64,000 nucleotides of DNA from Mytilus galloprovincialis (taxonomy: Eukaryota; Mollusca; Bivalvia; Mytilida; Mytilidae): NCBI RefSeq assembly GCF_965363235.1, contig NC_134849.1:17200863-17264862 (forward strand), given 5' to 3'. The position numbers and the translations under genes are program-made. Under the pieces are notes generated by a model, which saw nothing but the letters and a program-made list of their open reading frames with translations, did no database searches and was not told where the DNA came from. Below, in pieces: positions 46,400-59,300 of the stretch. Position 1 is the stretch's first letter; each line of letters opens with the position of its first letter.

Positions 46400-48830
46400 C
46401 TTGAAGGTTGTGTATGACTATATGAACCACCTTTCACGTAAAACCCCCATGTGCATTTTGAAAAGTTGGCAGATATGTTTCTAACTCCAGGCAAAATCTA
46501 CCGGTATGAATGAAAAAGAAGTTTTCAATTAAGGCTCTGTGGCCATAACAGCTGTCTCATTAGCATTTTAACCACTTCCCATATTTGCAATTAAAACAAT
46601 AGAAGAAAATTATTCAACGCAAAAACAAAACTTACTTGTAAATATGAAATTCTCTTTACGTTATGAGTTTTTCTCATTGTTTGAGATTGTACAGTAGTAC
46701 CTGTAACTGCTTATACCTATTTCTTATTCACTTTTGCTTGATAAACTCACTAAATATCATGTATATACATTGTACCACATCTCCTTATTTTTATATGCAT
46801 TCCAATAACATGAACAATTGTAATTCAATTCTATATACCAAAGCAAAATGAACTGCACCACTTTCATTCACTAGTATGCATCTTTTGGCAAAATACAAGT
46901 TCTTAAATGACACAAGATATATTTATTGATAAAAAAAATAAAATTTAGTATACAACTCTTTAACAGGTATAAAAAAAAAGCACAGCTGTGTCATAACTTG
47001 TGAAATCTGTGCTGAAAACATAGACATTGATGGTATTTGAGTAATTCCATATGTGAAGCTCAACATTAGCTCGTCAGTTGGTGGTGGACAGTTATAGTTC
47101 CTTTCTGCAGGCTAGGATGAATGACTTTTCAGGAAAACCAATTTCACAAATCAAAACTTTCCTCTAGATTTCTCCTACAATATTCATCCAGTTTAGTTCT
47201 TTTGGTTTAATTGGACACCGTCCTGATTTTTAATTTTGCAAACCATTCAGTCTCTTGCTTGCAAATGGTGCATGAAAATAGGATTGGTATGGCAGTAGAC
47301 AAGTCACTTTAAAGTGGGTTTGTGCCCTGAAAAAAAGTTTTATAACTTTAGTTTTTTTGAAACTTGTGCAACACACATACCTAAATAACTATAACATAGA
47401 AGAGAGCATCATTCGTGTCAATGTTTTGTTCCTGTTTACATTGTCATTGATATTTTTTCAGAAAGCCTGAGGCATAGCTCAGGAATTCCTGTCATTACAT
47501 CCTAAATTAACATAATTACTGCTAGAATAATTATCAGTATGATATACGTACACTATCATTGTACAGCCCAAGTCTTCAGTATATATCATTGTTGCATTCA
47601 TTCACTCCTGTGTTCAGTCGTTCAAAAATATTTAAACATCAACAAATGAACTTTAATATTAAAGGACAAGAAAACACTAGAAAAGATACGTACATACAAC
47701 CCGTGTTTAAGTGTATTTGAAAGAGAAATATATCTGGTTAAACGATGTATAAAGGAGGAAAAAATTGCAGATATTGCATTACGATGCTTTCTACATAATA
47801 GCACGTGAATATGTTTACATATTTAGACTTGACCCAGTATGACCCGTACCTTGTAGGTCACCGCCGTCGTTTAAACACTAGACTACAGTCGTGTATAAGA
47901 CAATAAAATGCTTAAGCCTGTACTATTTGTGTGAAGTAAATGTGTTTTTTCTGTACATTTAAATTGTTTTACCTGATAGCAAGGACGTATATTTATCCGT
48001 TTCCTTCTCAATTCACTTTGTCAATTTCTTCGAGCTCCTTCAAAACATACGTATAACTGAGCCCGGAAGTGAAAAAAATATTAGAAATCCTCGTAAAATA
48101 ATGCTATTTTCAATTTTGTGGAATCCATTTTGTTATATTTATTATATAAAGATAAAAAAAGTTACGATTAATTATGAATTTGCATATCATTATACGGAAC
48201 GTTTATGGACTATTTTTCCATAGCTGTAAGTCGGTCATTTTGGCGGGAAATCATGTACACATACACACGTAGATTGGCTGGTACCTGATCGTAATGTTAC
48301 ACATCAGATATATCAAATAGCTAATACCCGGAACGTAGTACCGGGAACCAGGATAATACGTAGACAACATACATAACTAATACCGAAATTGAAAACGCTT
48401 TACGGTTTCTTGTTTATAAACTGAATTCCGCTTTGAATTATAGAAGATGCAATATTAATCATGTTCAGTCGACTTTTCATTGTTATATCAACGTCTGAAC
48501 TAATTAAAAAATCTTTAGATCTCAGATAACACTCGAAATTGACCCGACCTCTTTCCACACGGAATACAAATAATGATAGTTTGTAGTCAGGTTGACTGCT
48601 TATAATGCAAAATACACATTAATAACAAGTTCTATAAAACGAACAATACACACTGATCGTTTCTTTAGTCCCCAATGTAAATGAAAGAAACAAAAACCAT
48701 ATCATACCATAAAAAGAAGAGGAGAAATTCTAACATTTCCGGATCTTTTTCTGGCCAAAAGACCCCCTGCATAGATTGCGTATGAAAAGATTAACCTCAT
48801 GACTTGAAAGTCAGGCCTTAAAGCACTGCC
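46400..48830. other. Intergenic DNA with a possible minus-strand promoter
   Basis: No complete gene seen. A consensus E2F site (TTTTGGCGGGAAA) lies at 48238-48250. On the minus strand, about 180-290 bp beyond it, there is exon-like text (GAAGGAGCTCGAAGAAATTG) ending in a good donor (CTATCAG|GTAAAA near 47978-47990). No coding exon could be recognised further left. Confidence 0.35.
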
Positions 48831-50300
48831 TTTAAAAACATTGTGGACGATCGACCAAAGACCGTTTTCAGAGACAAAGAGGCCACGAAATGTCTATCAT
48901 CTCTTCATGATAAGTATGTTGTTGTTCCTGCGGACAAGGCTTCAAATAATATTGTCTTTGTATGTAAATCGAATGTCTTGTAAAAGAAATTTGGTATTAA
49001 GGAGCACTGAGGTAATCCCACATACAAAGACATATCATTTGACAAGGATGAGATTTTAGCAAATCATATGTCCTTTATGGCTTCAACAAACATTACATTC
49101 AACACCAAATCTGAGGACTTACCTTGTTTGTATTGGATACCAAAGCTTCATAAAATTCCGTACAAACAACGGTATATTGCTGGTTCATATTCATGTTCGA
49201 CTAAAGAATTGTCCATTAGATTGACTAAAATTCTGTCCGCAGTGAAAGAGGCTCTTCAGAAATACTGTGAAACTGTTTACTCACGTAGTGGTATTAACCA
49301 TATGTGGATTCTTAAAAATTCTAAAGAACTTCTAGACAATTTTAAATCTCGGTCTTTTTCTGAAATTAGTTCTATCAAAACTTTTGATTTTTCAACCATG
49401 TATACCACCATTCCCCATGAGGAATTGAAAAATCGCCTTAAAGAAATAATCCACAATGCCTTTCAGCATAAAAATGGTAGCATACGCTATAAGTTTATTA
49501 CTTTGGGATTTCATATATTTCGTTAATAGTGACAAACAAAAAGGTAAAACATGCTACACAGAAGAACAAGTGGTCAGTATGCTGGAGTTTCTTATCGACA
49601 ACCTATTTGTTGAGTTTGGAGGTAGACTTTTCCAACAAATTGACGGCATTCCTATGGGAACAAACTGTGGGCCTCTTCTTGCCGCCGACCTCTTCTTATT
49701 TTCATATGAATCGGAGTTCCTCCAGACACTTGTCAAAAACAAGAGGATCAAAGAAGCCATGCAGATTATTTAATTTCACTTTCAGATATATTGATGATGC
49801 TCTTTCCATAAACAATCCGAACTTTTCTGATTGGGTTCCATTAATATAACCCCCAGAACTAGAAATTAAAGAAACAACAGACATGGCTTCCTCCGCCTCA
49901 TTTTTAGACTTATATCTCGAATTTGACTTACACAGTCATCTCAGTACAAAAATCTATGACAAACGAGACGATTTTAATTTTGAAATTATCAATTTCCCCC
50001 ACCTTAGTAGCAATATACCAACTTCACCTGCATATGGGATATATATTTCCCAACTTATTCGATATTCAAGAGCTTGCAGCTCCTACTGAGACTTTGTAAA
50101 ACGTCATCAGTGTCTGAGTAGAAAGTTGATTAACCAGGGGTATGTCAAAGCATGTTTCGTCCGTTTTAAAAAAAAAAAGGACATCGGAAGGTACCAAGAC
50201 CTTGTTGATAAGTATTCCGTTTCAACTTCCCAAATAATACATGATGGTCTTGATGTATAGATTCTGCGTACTGATGTTGTTTATCATCTTAACAACGTGT
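48800..50300 (+). mobile_element. Penelope-like retroelement, best-preserved copy, broken
   Basis: Reverse-transcriptase motifs run in order: VVVPADKASNNIVFVCKSN, LYWIPKLHKIPYKQRYIAGS, KTFDFSTMYTTIPHEELKNR, MLEFLIDNLFVEFGGRLFQQ, IDGIPMGTNCGPLLAADLFL, FRYIDDALSINNPNF (catalytic YIDD) and DKRDDFNFEIINFPHLSSNI. The tail at 50240-50540 (ATTTGGCGTGGCTCGGTACT, AAAAGATCCCGTCAGTATGA) is a 3' UTR I know from mussel copies. No GIY-YIG endonuclease is visible in this copy. Broken by several changes, so it looks inactive. Confidence 0.85.
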
Positions 50301-50579
50301 TTTATTGTTCTTTCATTTGTCTTTGTTCTATTATTAATATTACTTTTACTTTTGGATTGTGATATCCATTTGGCGTGGCTCGGTACTTATACATCAAGTC
50401 AATGTGTTTGTATTGTCTTTCATTTTTTGCTGGTGTGTTTTGTATATACGACTTTTTGTATTTCTTTGGTTCTTATAACGTGACTCTATACTTCAAAAGA
50501 TCCCGTCAGTATGATATTGTTCTATTTTATGTCAGTATGATATATTTCTATTATGAATTACAAAATACGTTGAACCACA

Positions 50580-51185
50580 AACGTCAAAATCATTCAATCA
50601 CGTAGTGGAATTAACTATTTGTGGATTCTTATAAATTCTTTATATTACTTTTGGACTATTTTAAATCTCGGTCTATTTCTGAAATTTATTCTTACATACT
50701 TTTGATTTTTTAACCCTGTATGCTAACATTGCCTATGTGAAATTTTAAAATTGTTTGTATGTACACTGAACGACAAATATATGTGACGTATAAAATTTTC
50801 TGACGTCAGACACGCGAATCAATGAATGCGTTTGTAGATGTTTTGGTGGTCTGTTAAATTGTTCCTTTTAAAATTGTTACAAAATGATGACTGCTGTACC
50901 CATATTTTGACTATTTTATCTATTGTGTCTGTTTAGTTAACGCATCATTGTAAATATAACAAAATTTGATGAGACTGTCATCAAAGTCAGAGGGTTAGCG
51001 CTATAAAAGCAGGTTTAATCCACCATTTTCTACATTTGAAAATGCCTGTACCAAGTCAGGAAAATGACAAGTTTTGTCCATTCGTTTTTGATGTGTTTTG
51101 TTATTTGATTTTGCCATGTGATTATGGACTTCCCAAATTGATTTTCCTCTGAGTTCAGTATTTTTGTGATTTTACTTTTTGTTGT
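50580..51185 (+). mobile_element. Second Penelope-like remnant and tail
   Basis: Weak matches to the RT region at 49290-49400 (SGINYLWILINS; FKSRSISEIYS) are followed by a tail with TGCCTGTACCAAGTCAGGAA and TCCTCTGAGTTCAGTATTTT then TGTGATTTTACTTTTT. This tail is one I recognise as frequent in mussel genomes. Heavily decayed. Confidence 0.6.
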
Positions 51186-51640
51186 TGAGTCAGAATACCA
51201 ACGGGTATGTAGAATGTGCGACTCCGGACATGTTGAAAATGAACTACACTTTCTGATTGAATGCGAATTTTACAATGAACTACGTAATCAATTATTCTCT
51301 GGACTCAGTAAAACCGTATTAAATTTGAATAACAGTGAAAAGTTAAATTTATTATTGTCAGAACATCCTCGAAAAACAGCTTGATACTTAGAACAGTCAT
51401 TAACAAAACGCAGACAACACTTATTTTTAAATAATTAACATGTATATAAAATTCCTGATGTCAATCTGAATTAATGCTATAGTATCTATTTGAAGTGACT
51501 TATAGGTCCATTGGCCCGGGTGTAATTTAATTGAATTTTTTTTTTCAATATTGTATATATTTTGTTATACACACTGTCATTATAATAAACATATTTGCAT
51601 TGTGTTGTATTGTATATGATGGGCAATTTGTTTCTAATTT
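51186..51640 (+). mobile_element. 5'-truncated LINE 3' end
   Basis: The frame ending at 51384 encodes YQRVCRMCDSGHVENELHFL then IECEFYNELRNQLF, the CxxC...H...C zinc-knuckle-like C-terminus of non-LTR retrotransposon ORF2 proteins. About 63 residues remain, and the rest of the RT and the endonuclease are absent. The 3' tail has TATAGGTCCATTGGCCCGGG then TGTAATTTAATTGAA. It joins abruptly to the Penelope-like tail at about 51185, consistent with insertion into it. Confidence 0.75.
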
Positions 51641-51929
51641 TATTTATGTTGTTTTACCTTATATCCATTATATTTTCCGCTTTATACATATACAGGTACA
51701 TGGAATTAGGGGGAGTGTTCATTTGTCCGTTCTTTCGTTTTTTCGTTCTTTCGTCTGTTTATTTTTATAGCTGATTCATGAAACACACGACACAATTTTG
51801 TAAAACTTCAACAGGACCTCACTCACATGATGTAATTGTCATGGGACTTCATAGTATCTTCACAATATTGATTGCCTTTATACAGTCTACGTAGACCTAT
51901 GTCTGGGTCATACAGATAAAGAAATATGG

Positions 51930-52975
51930 TTTTCATACGCCCGTCAAAATTTTGACGGGACGTATTATGGTATACAAATGTCCTGTGTTCGTCCGTCTGT
52001 CCGTCCGTCTGTCTGTCCGTCTGTCCGGCGTAAACATGTCGCACCGTAACTTGAGAACGACTTATCCAAATTTCATAAAACTTAATATAGTTGTTTCTTA
52101 TGATGGTCAAATGATCTGTATACTTTTTGGTGAAAATAAGATTTAAACTTTTTGAGTTACGACACTTTATAACTAAAACAGGGATGTGTGTTTTTCACAT
52201 GTCGCACTGTATCTCAAAAACTATTCTTGATTATGACTTAAAACTTTAAACACTTCTTAGTTATATTAATCGCAATATCTGTATACTTTTTGGTGATGAT
52301 TCAAATTTCATTTTTGAGTTATTAGTATTTTGTGAAAAAGGGGGAGGTTTTTTTTACATGTCGCGCCATATCTCAAAAACTATTTATGATCATTGCTTAA
52401 AACTTTACACATGTTTTTGTTATATTAATCTTAAGATATGTATACTTTTTGGTGATGATTCAAAATTTCATTTTTGAGTTATTAGTATTTTGTATAAAAG
52501 GGGGAGGGTTTTTTACATGTTGTGCCGTATCTCAAAAACGATTTATGATTATTGCTTAAAACTTTACACACTTCTTTGTTCTATCAATCTAAAGATCTGT
52601 ATACTTTTTGATGATTATTCGAAATTTTATTTTTGAGTTATTGAATATTTTGTAAAACAGGGAAGGGTTTTTTACATGTCGCGCCGTATCTGAAAAATAA
52701 TTTATGTTTATTGCTTAAAACTTTACACACTTCTTTGTTATATTAATCTAAAGATCTGTATACTTTTTGGTTTTGATTCAAAATTTTATTTTGGTAATAT
52801 TTAGTTTTTTGTAAAAAAAAAAAAACAGGGTGGGGGTATCACATGTCCCGCCGTGTCTCTAAAACAATTATATGGTTATTGCTTAAAACTTTCTCAGAAA
52901 CTATTTATGATTATTGCATAAGACTTCCACATAAGACGTTGGGCGTATCATGCGCTCATGATGCAGCTGTTTATT
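51930..52975 (+). repeat. Tandem-repeat element, about six units of about 162 bp
   Basis: Starts with the self-complementary ACGCCCGTCAAAATTTTGAC GGGACGT, then GTATTATGGTATAC and a (GTCCGTCT)n tract, and ends GGGCGTATCATGCGCTCATG. ATACGCCC appears inverted at both ends. Units carry ACATGTCGCGCCGTATCTCA, GATTATTGCTTAAAACTTTA and ATCTGTATACTTTTTGGTGA, with marks near 52036, 52198, 52361, 52519, 52677 and 52844. Non-coding. Confidence 0.85.
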
Positions 52976-52979
52976 AATG

Positions 52980-55900
52980 ATGTCAAGAGCTGGATTTGCA
53001 AAGTGGAGCACTAGAAATGTCTTTATTATAGTACTGAAGATCTAAAGTCAAGCGCTGTCAAACATAAGTCAAGCGCTGGAGGTGTAAAGTCTCATCATGA
53101 GGATATAAAATACAGACCTGAAGATATTAAGTATAGCTCTGGAGATGCAAAGGTCCAGCAATCGAGATTTAAGTCCGGCTCCTAAGATATAAACTCAAAT
53201 ATTATTACCTCAAATAAGAGACACTAATTAAGAAAAAAATCACGAAGGATAAAGGAAAGGCTAAAATGTTCAGAGTGCTCACAGTTTTTGTAGAAAACAA
53301 AATCAGACGTTTAGAACATTTAGGGTTATCGGATCTTTGTATGGGTAACAAATACACGATTAAATCAAATTGTTTACTTGTGTGAATGACTTGTGGAGAG
53401 ACAAACATAGTTATTTGACTTTTTAACACATTCTACTCATAACATTTAATGTATACCAAGGCTTAAAGCTGTATTATCCATTCTTTTTCTTTTCATATAC
53501 CTTTTTAAAGATTTTTTCCACTCCAAAATCAATCAAATAAAAGTTACACACATTAATATATATCTAAGCCCCCGTTTTAAACTTTGGAATCTACGTTATT
53601 TTTTACGCCTGGACACACTTCAATGCAATTTTGTTTCGATATCGCTATTAAAATCATCGCTGAATTTAAAACCATACCTAACACGTCTATATTGATATCG
53701 TTTCAAAATGTGATTTATATGTAGATGAAGTCACATGATTTAATCTAATCCGGGGTATTTGTCTCCAGTATTTGGAATTGTTAATCTTCCTGAATAAACG
53801 TGAGCAGTTTTCATTTTATTTTCCGTCTCAAATATTTTGACCTCAATAATTTAATTTAACGGTTTTGTGTTTAAGATTTATAAGCTGCTTATTACAATAT
53901 AGATTCATGTTTTTCTCTTTTAAACCAAAATTTACTTTCGTTTTCGTTTATGGTTTGTGAAATATACCATGGTAAGGTTGATAAACTATTTACAATGTTC
54001 TTCTGATAACACATATGTATTCTTTATAACAATTTAAATCATCTTTTAAAGTTTAGTGTAAACATTATTTATCTTTGAAAAGAGATACAATAACACTTGG
54101 ATAGTTCAAATGACACAATTATAAATATGTTTCGGTAGAAGTAAACATAAAAAATAAAAATCTCAAAAATACTGAACTCCGAGGAAAATTCAAAACGAAA
54201 AGTTTCTAATCAAATGACAAAATCATAAGCCCAAGCACATCAAACTACAAAAAAAAAATGTTATAGAAAACAACTGTCATACTCCTGACTTTGTACAGGC
54301 ATTTTCATACGTAAAATATGGTAGAGTAAACCTGGTTTTATAGCTAGCTAAACCTCCTACTCGTATACCAGTCGCATCAAATTCCGTTATATAGACAACG
54401 ATGTGTAAACAAAACAAACAGACTTAACAGGTTAAAATGTCAAAAACATTGCGTTTTAATCTAGATAACTATAAAAACGAACAATTATGTAACAAAGAAG
54501 CAAAAATAAAAGGCATATAAACAAAGCACATTATCAAAATTACAGAAAAGAATACAGAAATTATACCATATCACAATAAGACATTGACAGGATGCATGAG
54601 ATATATGTGATTTAGATACAAGTTTTGATAAATTTTTACTTATAAAATTACAAACAGATAACCTACAAAGCGAATATTATGATGTGTCAACAGCTTTTAA
54701 ACTCAAACATTACATATAAAATATTCACAGAGGGAATTGGTGTCCCAATTGCAAAAGTAACTTTTTTCTTTTTGTTATAATTTGTCAATTTTCTTTTCCA
54801 TTTTAAAGACACAGTTGTTCATAACCGTGTGCGTTAAAGGGGATGAAGTGGCCCACATCTTTATTATTATAACTATTCGAGTCTGATTCTGATTCGATTT
54901 TTTTCACTATGCAAGTTATGCATGTTATGATTTCTGTTCATTTTTACATTACAAAACATTGAAATAGATGTTATGTAACCATTGTCGTGATATTGTGATC
55001 TTGTCGTTGAAGTTAATGTTCCTATGTTTCCTAGAAACTTGAGTAATTCTTCAATATTTTTGCTCTAACAATGTTTCCTTTTTATAATACATTTTATTTC
55101 TAATTTTGACCCTCATTTGGTGCAAACAATGACAAATTGCAACATTCTATTCCATGCACAATAAATTGAAAGAAGTGTAAAGAAATGTACGTCTTTCTTA
55201 AAAAACCGAAAACTATATAGCATTTTGTTTTAAAATACTGTAAATCACAGCAAATTATCGTCAACCCTCTACCTACCCCCAATTACCCCAACCCACCAAC
55301 AAAAGCAAACGTGACAAATAACAACATAAAGCAAACAAAAAAGACATATATATGTCGACATTATAGAAAAGAAATAATATCATATGTGGTATTCATTCAT
55401 GACACAACATCAGTTTGTTGCACAACATTCTTAAGAAACAACGCTTTTATTGCTGCTATTCATCTCAAACTCACAGTGAGGCCTGCAAAAAGTAAGTCGT
55501 CTACGATACATAAGAGGTTTCCTTTTTACAGAACACCCTGCTCCTAATTGCGCCGAGTCTTAAATTTATTCAATGATAGTAAACAAAACTATTATAACGT
55601 TGACCTCAATACCATCATTTTTAAATGAAGACATTGATACATTAAGAAAAAGACCATCTCTGAGGGTATACCGAGATGGGACAGGCACATGTACCCTTTT
55701 TGTTTTAAATTGTCAACGGAAATTCAAAGACGGGTTTTGGTTTGACTTTACATTTAATAAAAGTAAAATGCACACCCTATCATGTATTCGCGACAAATGA
55801 TATACCATTCGCTATCAATTTTACACTATTTAAGGAAGACAAAAACCGATTTGACACGTACTTGATGATGCATTTATGAAGTCGATGTTGTTTTAAATCA

Positions 55901-56110
55901 CAGCTTTTACAAATAGTAGAATTGATAAGTTTCATATACTTTGGATTTTGTCAGCAACCTGATTATATATTTCATCTAATTATCATATGACATTATTTAT
56001 AATTAAGCTTAAACAGTGTCTTCAGTATATACACCGCTTATAGTAATGTACAAGTGAACAATAGGCTTGACAACAGATACAAACATTGTTATTTTAATTT
56101 ACGTCATCTA
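52980..56110. other. Intergenic DNA upstream of HSPA12-like gene 2
   Basis: At about 52985-53180 an imperfect series of AAGTCAAGCGCTG-like phrases recurs. At 54150-54400 there is a mussel repeat (AAATCTCAAAAATACTGAAC, TCCTGACTTTGTACAGGCAT). Frames at 55311-55547 and 55573-55800 are not recognised. Otherwise featureless. Confidence 0.4.
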
Positions 56111-56141
56111 AAGCTATACGATTAGAAAAAAAAATTCAAAT

Positions 56142-56156
56142 TTCGAAATTCCGGAA
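56142..56156 (+). promoter_or_regulatory. Heat-shock-element-like site, imperfect
   Basis: TTCGAAATTCCGGAA: TTC and GAA blocks alternate, with one pair (TTC-CG-GAA) at perfect two-base spacing and the preceding GAA-A-TTC one base short. About 220 bp upstream of the HSPA12-like gene 2 start codon. Confidence 0.3.
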
Positions 56157-56373
56157 CTACTTTCGGCACAGATAAAGAAGAAATGATGAGGCTATGCGGT
56201 GATAAAGACTGAGCCAAATGTTGAATTTCCGGCTATATTGAGTTCATGTATACAGCTTGAAAATATAGGTGTTACGGAATTTTTGTTTTACTATGTTTCT
56301 TTTTTTAAATATAAATTAATTATTATATAAACCCTTAGATAAGAAATGTACTGAATTTGAATTTAGATTAACC

Positions 56374-59300
56374 ATGGCGACGAATGACCACCTGTTAGTA
56401 GCTGCATTGGATTTCGGAACAACTTATTCTGGATATGCCTTTTCCATGCGACATGAATTCAAAACTGATCCAATGAAAATTCATGCTAACCAGGCTTGGA
56501 ATTCCGGTGGGAGAGCATTATTATCATTGAAAACTCCTACATGTTTGCTTCTGAATGATAAGAAGCAATTCATAGCTTTTGGTTACGATGCAGAAAACCA
56601 GTATTCAGATATTGTAATGGATGAAAAACAAGACGAATATTTCTACTTTCATCGATTTAAAATGAATCTGCATAACAACAAGGTATTACATACATACTAC
56701 GTTATCATAAGGCTATATATATTAAAAATGAATGGGGAAATTTGGTAAATTTTAGACTAAGTAGAAACACTTTTTATAAGAGATTTCCACCTCGTCAAAC
56801 TATCGTATATTATCGCGCCTAATAATGCACCATCACGAGATCTCATTTTGCATCAAAAGAATTAAGGTACTAAAAGTATAAAAGAATGTTCTAACAAACA
56901 ATGTTTTGAAATTGCCTCGCCTTTCAGTGTGGTAAATAACATTATCAATTCATTTAATCGGAATGCATATGTATTATTATGTATTTTTTGTTTATTAACC
57001 TTTAATCTTTGCAAGCTTTGTCTTATATTTTTGACATTGAATAATAGCACAAATGTATTGGATAATTTGTCATTAAACTCGTATATAAAAAATATCTATT
57101 TTTCAAGTTGTATTACAATAGTTGATATTTATTAGACTGCATTGTTAAGGTATTAATTCCCTTGTTAAGACAGCCTTTTCCATCAATAAGTTTAAGAATA
57201 ATAAATATACAAAGTGGCTAGAAAATTAATCTAACAATATTTCTCTAAATTTGATTCTTTACTTCATCCCCGTCCGGGGCTCGGACCTGTAATGTTCACC
57301 ATTTCGTTCTATGAAAACACTGGACAGCATTACGAAGACGTCTTATAAAATCTTCATCTCTTGTTATTAGGGTCGTATACTTTTAATATTCTAATATATT
57401 TTTACGATAAAAAAGAGAGATTTGGACCGGGTTACCTTTATTAATGTTATAACATAACCGACTGATAAACAATGAACGGTGATGAAGGGCGAGCATTTTA
57501 ACTTGTACTGGAAAAAGGGTTTGTTGAGTTAATATTTCTCATTGAAGTAGGCCGTTTTGATGGATTCAGCAATGTATAGAACATGCGAAATCAGAAATAC
57601 CATGCTCAATGCACACTTTGGCTAACATATTTTGCTTCAAGTGAAACCTGCTGAAACATTTTGTTTGTTTACTTAAACAAAAATGATAACTTATATTTTT
57701 AATGCGAAACATGTTATTGTTTTAGAATATTTCTTCTGAAATGTTCTTGGAAGACATCTTAGGCAAGCCTGTGCGTGCAGTTGATGTGTTTAGCCTGTCC
57801 ATTAAGGCACTGGTAGATCATTTTATGGACAGTGTAAAAAAACAGGGAACTGGCGTGAAAATACAGGAAATACAATGGGTTTTAACAATACCAGCAATAT
57901 GGACAGATGCTGCCAAACAGTTTATGAGGGAATGTGCTGAAAAGGTAATGCGCTTATGTTGAAGATATGAAAAATTGCCCATGATACAAGAAGCTAAAAG
58001 ATCTGTAAAGTAGAAGACGATGCATATAGACTTTAATATGGTATACAAAACATTTCAATTACTTTCTGAATTAAATATGATTCAATTGAACGTAGATGAT
58101 GCTCTTAGATCAATATTTAAAATTGTCCTCTACTCTCCATGATGTTTTTGTTAATGACCTTCTGTCATTTATAAAAAATCCGTTGGCTATTCATCACATT
58201 TGCACAATAAAATTGAGAATGGAAATGGGGAATGTGTCAAAGAGACAACAGCTCGATCAAAGAGCAGAACACAGCCGAAGGTCACCAATGGGTCTTCAAC
58301 ACAGCTGGAAAATTTCGCAACCGGAGGCGGGCTACAGCTGCCCCCTAAACAAAAATGTGTACAAGTTCAAGGAAAATGGACGTCACTTTAAACTCTAAAA
58401 CATATAAATGAATTAAAATTATAAAAAACATACAAGACAAACAAGACAAACAAAGGCTAGAAGCTGTTGACTTGGGACAGGCGCAAAAGATGCGGCGGGG
58501 TTAAACAAGTTTTGTGAGATCTCAACCCTTCCCCTTTACCTTGTTGCTAAAGTAAAATAAACAAACACACAGCGATATATGTACAGTAAAACTTATTTCA
58601 GAAGAAGTACGAGTCCGATGTCAGAATAGTTAACATAAGAAACTGAGCAAAATGATAATGATACACACATTAACAAAGGACTACTAGCAGTTACTGACAT
58701 TCCAGCTTCAGACTTAGATTAAACTGATTGAAAGATTACATCTTCACAATATGAAAATTATGCACAAACCCTCTCGTATGGGGTTAAGTATAATACCATC
58801 ATAAAATATATGAGAAGAACATTACCCGTATCATGCCAACAACATGAACAACTGGTTTTAGACAGCAGTATTCATTATCTCTTTCAAAAAGTGAAAAGGT
58901 GAAAATATTCTTTCTAAACCTTTCCGTTGTCATCAAGGGTGTCGATGCCATCATTAATCTGTTCACTATAATATACTTCTTTATTTTAAAGATCAGTCTA
59001 TACTATCATTTCTAATACCTTTACCAAATTAATTTCAACTAAAATTTTCAATGACAAATACGTGTTACCGGATCTTAATATTGCCGACTTCATGTCTAAG
59101 GCCGTGTTCACACCAAACGCAATCATGGCAATGTACAGTAAACATGTTTACAATTAGTTTCGTGTAATGTACACTGGTTTCACATTAAATTTGTTCACAT
59201 CTATACACCTGGTTTAGTTATCTGTGCATCAGTTTTGTTCACACGTATAAACTGTATGTCATTTAATTTAAATGTTCCTTACATTGAATCTAATTAAAAA

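Noticed and set aside
49068-49526. Host telomerase or another domesticated reverse transcriptase
   Set aside because: The sequence matches the repeated Penelope-like family, carries that family's 3' tail, and is broken; there is no sign of host function.
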